From NCBI GenBank assembly GCA_905234765.1, contig CAJOIF010000017.1, forward strand, positions 1 to 46,797: a stretch of DNA of 46,797 nt, written 5' to 3'. The notes below the pieces were generated by a model. It did not search any database. It was not told the origin of the DNA and saw only the letters and a program-made list of their open reading frames with translations. This DNA is from an uncultured Bacteroidales bacterium (GTDB lineage Bacteria; Bacteroidota; Bacteroidia; Bacteroidales; F082). Both the position numbers and the translations under genes were made by a program. Shown here piece after piece: positions 41,462-46,797 of the stretch (positions are counted from its first letter, which is position 1; the number at the start of each line of letters is the position of its first letter).

Positions 41462-44239
41462 TTATGATCTCGACCTAATTCTTCTCACCAATCTCCCCAA
41501 CTCCCCTATCCAAAGGATAACAGAAGTGCCCAAAATGATGCGCAACCAATCGCCGAAGGAAATCGGGACAACATTGAACATCTCGCCACCGAAGTTGACG
41601 ATAAGGACTTGGCCGATGAAAATAATCAACAATGTGGCACCAAAGCCACGACGGACATCTTTGTCGAGAAGGCTTCTCAGCGCGGATTGGCGGGTGTGAT
41701 ATGCCTTGGCGTTGAAGATATTCCAAAACTGCATGAACACGAAGATGGTGAACAGTAGCGAGAGCTCATAAGGCGTAAATCCATTGCTCACATGCTTGAA
41801 ATTGAACAAGTTGATGAGATAGTCAAGGAAAGAGAAATCGGCCAGACTGTTCACCGTGCAGTGCTCGAAATACTGCATGAAACCGAAAAGCACAACGACA
41901 AAAGCCATTCCCACACCGAGAATACGTCTTGCCATGCCTTTCGTGATGATGAAGGCATTGCGGCGGCGCGGTTTCTCGCCCAACACGCTTTGGTCAGGCG
42001 GCAACGAGGCCAAAGCCAATGCCGCAAAGGTATCCATTATCAGATTGATCCACAACATCTGAGTGACGGTGAGCGGCGAGGCAGTGCCCAAAACTGCACC
42101 AAGCAGCACGATGAGACAGGCCGCCACATTGATGGTCATCTGGAACAGGATAAAGCGCTGTATGTTGAGATACAATGAACGGCCCCACATCACGGCACGC
42201 GCGATGCTCTTGAACGAGTTATCCAAGATGGTGATGTCGCTGGCTTCCTTGGCCACCGAAGTGCCGTCGCCCATCGACAAGCCTATCTGGGCGCGGTTCA
42301 AGGCAGGCGCGTCGTTGGTGCCATCGCCTGTCACGGCCACCACCTCGCCCCGCTCTTGCAACAGCCTGACGAGCCGTTCCTTATCGGAAGGACGGGCCCG
42401 CGACATAATCTTCAGGTCGCCAATGCGTCCGCGCAATTCGTCGTCGGTCAACAGGTTGAATTCCTTTCCCGTAATCATCTGACGTTCAACGGCATCCTTT
42501 TCTGTCCACAACCCCACCTGACGTGCAATCTCCTTGGCCGTGCCAGGCGTGTCGCCCGTAACGATTTTGATGCCGATGCCAGCATTCAGGCAGTCCTGGA
42601 TGGAGTCGGCCACGTCGTCGCGAATCGGGTCGATGATGCCCACGACACCAAGAAAACAGAGATCCTCGACCGCCAGTTTGGTGTTGTTGACAAACACACG
42701 ATCCAACTCCGCTTCGGTAAGGTATTTATAGGCGAAACCCAGCGTACGCATGGCTTTGTTTTGATACTCAAGCAATTTGCTCTCCACCTCGGTTCTCACC
42801 CACTGGATGCCTGCCTCGCCTGTCGACAGTCGAGCCGTGGCGCAACGTTTCATCAGGATCTCGGGAGCACCTTTCACATAAAGGATATACTCGCCCGAAA
42901 ACGCTGTCTTTACCACCGTGGCCATGTATTTGTACTTCGTAGTGAACGGCAGCTGTTTGACGATTTGTGCGCCATCGCGGATCTTGACGAAGTCCACGTT
43001 GCTATCGAAAAGCCAAAGCAACAGGGCACCTTCGGTAGGGTTGCCCACCACTTTCACTTTCTGTTTGTCGCTGTAATCAAGGAACGCAGTAGAATTAATG
43101 GCGATGTTTTCCTGCAACAGACGCGCCGTTTCCGAACCGTCTATGTGACCGCCTCTCAAGCCAAAGATATGGCAGTCGCCAAGGCTCATGCGGTTTTTCG
43201 TCAAGGTGCCGGTCTTGTCGGTACAGATCACTGTGGCGGCACCCATCGTTTCGCAGGCATGCATCTTACGCACCAAATTGTTGGATTCCAGCATCCTATG
43301 CATACTCAAAGCCAAACTCAACGTAACGCTCATCGGGAGCCCTTCGGGGACTGCCACCACTATCAAGGTCACGGCAATCATCAAGGTGTTCAGGGCATAG
43401 CGCGCGAAGTCCATCCAGTCGAGCGACATCTCGTCGATGTGCAGGAAATACATCAGCATACGCAGCACGATAATCAGGCCAGCGATGACATAACTGGCCA
43501 AAGTGATGCCGTGTCCAAGACGGTCAAGCTGCTCATTCAGAGGCGTTTTCACATTGTTGTCAATCTGCGCCCCACGGTACACCTTGCCCCATTCGGTAGC
43601 GTCGCCGACCTTCTCGACCACAAACACGCCATGTCCTTCCATCACCGTGCTGCCACGACAGACGTAATTGGAAGGATAAGTGGCGTCTTCCTTGAACTCG
43701 GCTTCGTCTACTGTCTTGCTGCACGAGGGCTCGCCCGTCAAATCCGACTCGTTGACGCGCATGGCGATAGCTTCTTTCAGCGTTCCGTCGGCAGGCACCT
43801 CGTCGCCCGTGTTCAGGATGACCGAATCGCCTACTACAACCTCCTTGCGTTCAATGCGTTGCACAAAGCCATCGCGGTAGACCGTCACCAATTGTTCGTC
43901 CTCGCTTTGATTCAAAATCTCGAACTTTTTGTTGGCGCTCAACTCGAAAAAGAAGCCCACCGTCGTAGCCAGCATCACCGCCACGAAGATGCCCAAAGGC
44001 TCAAACAAAACGTTCCAACCCTCCGCGCCAGTACACAACTGATAGACCGACACGCCTACCGACAACGCCAAGGCTATCAACAATATACGGATAATCGGGT
44101 CGCTGAATTTCTCAAAAAATTGTTTCCACAAAGAGTCCTTTTCGGGTGGTGTCAACACATTGTCGCCATATTTCTTACGGCTTTCCAGCACCTCTTTCTG
44201 CGTCAAACCGTCTCTAAAATCTCTTGACTTTCTTGCCAT
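41462..44239 (-). CDS. P-type Ca2+-transporting ATPase (P2 type)
   Basis: 925 aa. Pumps calcium (or a related divalent cation) out of the cytosol. The cation-ATPase N-terminal domain (GLTQKEVLESRKKYGDNVLT) and first helix pair are followed by the actuator TGE-type loop (DLTGEPSC), the helix-4 ion-binding motif VPEGLPM, and the phosphorylation site ICTDKTGTLTKN (Asp near 340). Then come KGAPEI, the hinge VTGDGTNDAPAL, and a C-terminal six-helix domain. VPEGLP (rather than CPC) and overall order mark a P2A/P2B calcium pump. Leader of ~45 nt from its promoter; divergent from the TerB-like gene. Confidence 0.92.
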   Translation of the reverse strand: MARKSRDFRDGLTQKEVLESRKKYGDNVLTPPEKDSLWKQFFEKFSDPIIRILLIALALSVGVSVYQLCTGAEGWNVLFEPLGIFVAVMLATTVGFFFELSANKKFEILNQSEDEQLVTVYRDGFVQRIERKEVVVGDSVILNTGDEVPADGTLKEAIAMRVNESDLTGEPSCSKTVDEAEFKEDATYPSNYVCRGSTVMEGHGVFVVEKVGDATEWGKVYRGAQIDNNVKTPLNEQLDRLGHGITLASYVIAGLIIVLRMLMYFLHIDEMSLDWMDFARYALNTLMIAVTLIVVAVPEGLPMSVTLSLALSMHRMLESNNLVRKMHACETMGAATVICTDKTGTLTKNRMSLGDCHIFGLRGGHIDGSETARLLQENIAINSTAFLDYSDKQKVKVVGNPTEGALLLWLFDSNVDFVKIRDGAQIVKQLPFTTKYKYMATVVKTAFSGEYILYVKGAPEILMKRCATARLSTGEAGIQWVRTEVESKLLEYQNKAMRTLGFAYKYLTEAELDRVFVNNTKLAVEDLCFLGVVGIIDPIRDDVADSIQDCLNAGIGIKIVTGDTPGTAKEIARQVGLWTEKDAVERQMITGKEFNLLTDDELRGRIGDLKIMSRARPSDKERLVRLLQERGEVVAVTGDGTNDAPALNRAQIGLSMGDGTSVAKEASDITILDNSFKSIARAVMWGRSLYLNIQRFILFQMTINVAACLIVLLGAVLGTASPLTVTQMLWINLIMDTFAALALASLPPDQSVLGEKPRRRNAFIITKGMARRILGVGMAFVVVLFGFMQYFEHCTVNSLADFSFLDYLINLFNFKHVSNGFTPYELSLLFTIFVFMQFWNIFNAKAYHTRQSALRSLLDKDVRRGFGATLLIIFIGQVLIVNFGGEMFNVVPISFGDWLRIILGTSVILWIGELGRLVRRIRSRS

Positions 44240-44265
44240 TTTCGCTCAGTTTTCAAATAATACAG

Positions 44266-44273
44266 TATTTTTG
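44266..44273 (+). promoter_or_regulatory. -7 element of the TerB-like gene
   Basis: TATTTTTG on the plus strand; gives an ~84-nt leader to ATG at 44361, or ~39 nt if ATG at 44316 is used. Confidence 0.5.
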
Positions 44274-44288
44274 CAATGCAAAAACGCG

Positions 44289-44296
44289 CAAAAATA
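44289..44296 (-). promoter_or_regulatory. -7 element of the calcium ATPase gene
   Basis: TATTTTTG on the minus strand. It overlaps in space with the divergent promoter at 44266-44273, so the two transcripts would overlap at their 5' ends. Confidence 0.5.
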
Positions 44297-44360
44297 CAAT
44301 CTTCGTATAAACCGCATGGAGGTTGCAAGGTTGCAACCCAAAATTCAACTCCATAAACAG

Positions 44361-45734
44361 ATGAAATTCAAGGAGAACCAAAAAACGGCGTTAGCCAAAG
44401 TGCTTTCAGACCTCGTGCAGTGCGACGGTATTGTCAACCAGGGCGAAATCGACTTCCTGCAAAGGGTTTACGAGGCTTTTGGCATCACTGCGGCCAGTCG
44501 GAAAAAAGCCACATCCATCAGCCTCTCCGATGCCGTTGTCATACTGAAGTCACTCGGAAAAAAGGAAAAAATCGCCATCCTGCGGCTGTTCCAAACCCTC
44601 TCCATGTCAGACGACGCACTTGACCCTAATGAGTCGCTGCTCATCACCGCGCTCATCCTCTCTCTCGACATCGAGCTGCCGGAAACACAAGGCATCAAGG
44701 CCCACTTCGTCTCCATCCCGAACCTTAACTTCGACACCCGAAACGCTGTGCTTTACGTCGAGGCGGAATATGACAAGGCTGTAAACCAAAGCCTTATGCG
44801 CAACTACCTCGCCATCCGACAAATGTTGGGCGACGACCGCGAACTGTTTTACCTCCCCATGGCGTTACGCGAGTTGAGCGACAAACACGCCACCTTCCGA
44901 CAAGCCTTGAACTACATCGAGCCTACCCTCTCCGACGAGCAACTCGACTACATCGACAACCGACTGCCTTCCATCGACAGCGCGTTTCTCTCGAAAGAAA
45001 TATTTCTCAACTACTTAAAAACCAACGGACTAAATATCAACAAACCGTCGTTTTTCTTCAAAATCGGGAAGTTGAAGCCAGGCAACCAGCAGGATTTCCT
45101 CATCCTTGAAATCGACAAAGACCCTTTGGTAACGCTTCAACACTTCTACGAACTGAACGCAAACATCGTCAACCTGCAGCCTGAAGGCTTCAGTCCGAAG
45201 GAAGAACGCTTCCTGCAACAAATGACCCAAGTGCCAAGTAACATCGGGAAAGATGCTTTGGACTACACAGGCTTTCACAAAATCCTCATCGATATTGTGT
45301 TGAAATACAACGGTTCACACGAGGTAAGTCGCCTTTATGTCACCAAACGCGGAGACCTGTTCCTCACCGACCGCAACAATACAGAGGTGAAAATGCCCGC
45401 CATCAGCAAAGCCCTGTACATCCTTTTCCTCTTCCATGAGGAAGGCATACCCCTAAACTGCTTAAGCGATTACAAGACAGAGCTTTACCGCATCTACCGT
45501 CCCATCTCCACCTACGGCGACGACGAGTTGCTCCGTCGGGCTATCGAAAACCTCACCGATTTCGTTGGTAACACGCTGAATGCCACGCTATCGCGCATTA
45601 AAAAGGCCTTCACCGACATCCTCGGCGACGCGGCTGCAAGCTACCTCATACAAGGCGAAAAAGGTGGACGAAAAATCATCCACCTTGATCGTAACCTTGT
45701 GGTCTTTGAAGACCGCCAAGCGTTTGAAGTTTAA
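44361..45734 (+). CDS. TerB-like N-terminal domain protein, unknown function
   Basis: 457 aa from ATG at 44361; an upstream ATG at 44316 would add 15 residues coded by a small tandem GGTTGCAA repeat. Residues 1-110 are all-helical with ALAKVLSDLVQCDGIVNQGEIDFLQRVYEAFGI, resembling a TerB/DjlA-type acidic metal-binding helix bundle (VxxDGxxxxxE). The middle is mixed alpha/beta (HFVSIPNLNFDTRNAVLYVE). The C-terminal part (about 330-457) has a winged-helix-like LYILFLFHEEGIPLN and ends KIIHLDRNLVVFE. I do not recognise the whole protein. The stop shares TTAA with the convergent pepE stop. Confidence 0.75.
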   Translation: MKFKENQKTALAKVLSDLVQCDGIVNQGEIDFLQRVYEAFGITAASRKKATSISLSDAVVILKSLGKKEKIAILRLFQTLSMSDDALDPNESLLITALILSLDIELPETQGIKAHFVSIPNLNFDTRNAVLYVEAEYDKAVNQSLMRNYLAIRQMLGDDRELFYLPMALRELSDKHATFRQALNYIEPTLSDEQLDYIDNRLPSIDSAFLSKEIFLNYLKTNGLNINKPSFFFKIGKLKPGNQQDFLILEIDKDPLVTLQHFYELNANIVNLQPEGFSPKEERFLQQMTQVPSNIGKDALDYTGFHKILIDIVLKYNGSHEVSRLYVTKRGDLFLTDRNNTEVKMPAISKALYILFLFHEEGIPLNCLSDYKTELYRIYRPISTYGDDELLRRAIENLTDFVGNTLNATLSRIKKAFTDILGDAAASYLIQGEKGGRKIIHLDRNLVVFEDRQAFEV

Positions 45735-46504
45735 GCGTTTTGTTCTCCCAAGAGGAAAGTCACATCAGAATTCGGGTCAATCTCGACCGCCTCCTTGCCG
45801 TAGCGCATGACAATCATCTTCTTTCCGCCCTTCAGCATCATCTTTCCGTCGGTCACCCAAAGTGCCGTGGCCTCACGTAAACCTACAACGGTAACATTTT
45901 GATTCACTGCAAGATACTCATTGATACGGTCTTGGCGTGTTTCGCCACCGTGTTTGATCATCTTGTCGATTTCAGGGTGCGGGTCGAGATAGTGCGGATT
46001 GATTTGGAACGGCACCAAATTGAGGCACTTGAACGAAGTGGGCTGCACGATGGGCATGTCGTTGGTGGTACAGAGTGTCGGACAAGCCACGTTGGAGCCG
46101 GCGCTCCAGCCCATGTAAGGCACGCCCTTCAAGGCCTGCTCACGGATGGCATCCATCAGACCATAACGATGCATCTCGGCCACCAGATGGAAGGTGTTGC
46201 CGCCACCGACCACGATACAATCGGCTTCCTTGACGGCTTTCACTTTGTCGTCGAAATGATGCACGGAGTTAAAGTTTTCAAGGCCGAATTTCTCACGGAA
46301 AACGGTCTTCACCTTGGCTTCATAAGCGTCGTAACTCTCGGGATACGCCTTCCCGCCGATGTTGACACCTGCGAAGGGGATAAAGATGATACGGCTATCC
46401 TTGGTGATATGGTTCTGCAAGCAGAAAAACTCGATTTGGCTCGAAGCCCAAGCTAAATAATTCTCGCCGAAATTGGTCGAATTGCTGATCAGTAACAGTC
46501 TCAT
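45731..46504 (-). CDS. pepE: Peptidase E (S51 family, alpha-aspartyl dipeptidase)
   Basis: 257 aa cytoplasmic dipeptidase that cleaves N-terminal Asp-Xaa dipeptides. VVGGGNTFHLV (residues 98-108) and the nucleophile elbow MGWSAGSNVACP with Ser134 are present; INPHYLDPHP supplies His171, and an Asp in TTNDMP completes the catalytic set as in E. coli PepE. Length fits. Promoter TATATTTG at 46540-46533 gives a ~25-nt leader. Its 3' end overlaps the convergent gene by 4 bases. Confidence 0.93.
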   Translation of the reverse strand: MRLLLISNSTNFGENYLAWASSQIEFFCLQNHITKDSRIIFIPFAGVNIGGKAYPESYDAYEAKVKTVFREKFGLENFNSVHHFDDKVKAVKEADCIVVGGGNTFHLVAEMHRYGLMDAIREQALKGVPYMGWSAGSNVACPTLCTTNDMPIVQPTSFKCLNLVPFQINPHYLDPHPEIDKMIKHGGETRQDRINEYLAVNQNVTVVGLREATALWVTDGKMMLKGGKKMIVMRYGKEAVEIDPNSDVTFLLGEQNA

Positions 46505-46532
46505 AGCGTAAAAAGTTTAGTTGTAAACGGGG

Positions 46533-46540
46533 CAAATATA
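46533..46540 (-). promoter_or_regulatory. -7 element of pepE
   Basis: CAAATATA on the plus strand reads TATATTTG on the minus strand, ~29 bases before the ATG. Confidence 0.55.
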
Positions 46541-46656
46541 GTAAATTTTCGGATAACGGTTTATGAAAACGATAAAATGCGACATTGTATTGTACATTTA
46601 TTCATTTGTCATTCAACAATTTGCGAAATTGGATAAAATTTTTCTCGATTTTTTGC

Positions 46657-46685
46657 TTGCGGGAATGAAAAAAGCTGTAATTTTG
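46657..46685 (+). promoter_or_regulatory. Promoter of tRNA-Arg
   Basis: TTG at 46657-46659, an 18-base spacer, TAATTTTG at 46678-46685, 17 bases before the mature tRNA. Confidence 0.6.
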
Positions 46686-46702
46686 CAGCGTCAATAACGA
46701 CT

Positions 46703-46776
46703 GGACTAGTAGCTCAATTGGATAGAGTCCCTGACTACGGATCAGGCGGTTGTGGGTTCGACTCCCGCCTAGTTCA
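46703..46776 (+). tRNA. tRNA-Arg, anticodon ACG
   Basis: 74 nt. Acceptor GGACTAG pairs with CTAGTTC (one G-U) followed by discriminator A. D arm GCTC...GAGT. Anticodon stem CCTGA/TCAGG encloses the loop CTACGGA, giving anticodon ACG (Arg CGN; A34 expected to become inosine). T arm GTGGG-TTCGACT-CCCGC. The CCA end is not encoded, so it depends on a CCA-adding enzyme such as the one at 33780. Confidence 0.95.
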
Positions 46777-46797
46777 CGAAAGGTTCCGCAAAAAGAA

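Noticed and set aside
42356..44227. 623-codon plus-strand open frame opposite the calcium ATPase gene
   Set aside because: Shadow of a real gene with high third-position GC; His/Gln-rich translation without motifs. The same applies to 32236-33303 (opposite clpC) and 5501-6526 (opposite the M16 gene).
46703..46776. tRNA-Arg as an integration site (attL) for a mobile element
   Set aside because: The window ends 21 bases later and no integrase or tRNA-end repeat is seen within it.

Overview
This 46.8-kb window is a chromosomal segment of a Bacteroidales bacterium (Bacteroidota). The evidence is the recurring -7 promoter motif TAnnTTTG with a TTG about 20 bases upstream, the lack of Shine-Dalgarno sequences, many lipoproteins with short lipoboxes, two proteins with type IX secretion (T9SS) C-terminal sorting domains, a fused FeoA-FeoB, and the usual set of parC, M16 peptidase, clpC and carbamate kinase genes. 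I cannot name a genus. Coding density is high. The background GC looks moderate, and one clearly AT-rich island stands out.

Layout. 1-3531 (-): parC and an overlapping partial lipoprotein. 3713-6646 (+): an M16 zinc peptidase lipoprotein. 6720-12400: an accessory island. It holds an AAA_14/DUF4143 ATPase gene with an array of inverted half-sites between promoter and start codon, and the wreck of a second ATPase gene of the same kind preceded by 33-bp tandem repeats. Three direct copies of a ~55-bp repeat flank these two loci. Next comes an AT-rich AlwI-type restriction-modification operon (one endonuclease, two methyltransferases) whose leader contains a ~105-nt imperfect inverted repeat. 12520-13584 (-): a DUF1848 protein. 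13702-19752 (-): a probable operon of a T9SS cargo protein, a lipoprotein, an outer-membrane barrel and a BatA/VWA membrane protein. 19799-24861 (-): a second cell-surface operon with an OmpA-like exported protein, a barrel protein and two paralogous FISUMP-type lipoproteins.

25012-31087 (+): dgt, an exported glycosidase-like protein, a small lipoprotein, feoAB and a cysteine-rich Feo partner. 31216-36767 (+): clpC, a CCA-adding-type nucleotidyltransferase, miaA and smpB, a tRNA and protein quality-control block. 36777-46504: a small barrel protein, a beta-helix lipoprotein, carbamate kinase, a lipocalin-like lipoprotein, a pair of tiny exported proteins (one a T9SS tail with almost no passenger), a P-type Ca2+ ATPase, a TerB-like unknown and peptidase E. 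The window ends with tRNA-Arg(ACG).

A second theme is palindromic repeats. Five REP-like elements of at least three types occur, and two appear to sit in frame inside genes. The best candidates for something undescribed are the repeat-bounded ATPase loci at 6778-8617 with their two different upstream repeat arrays, and the structured leader of the restriction-modification operon.
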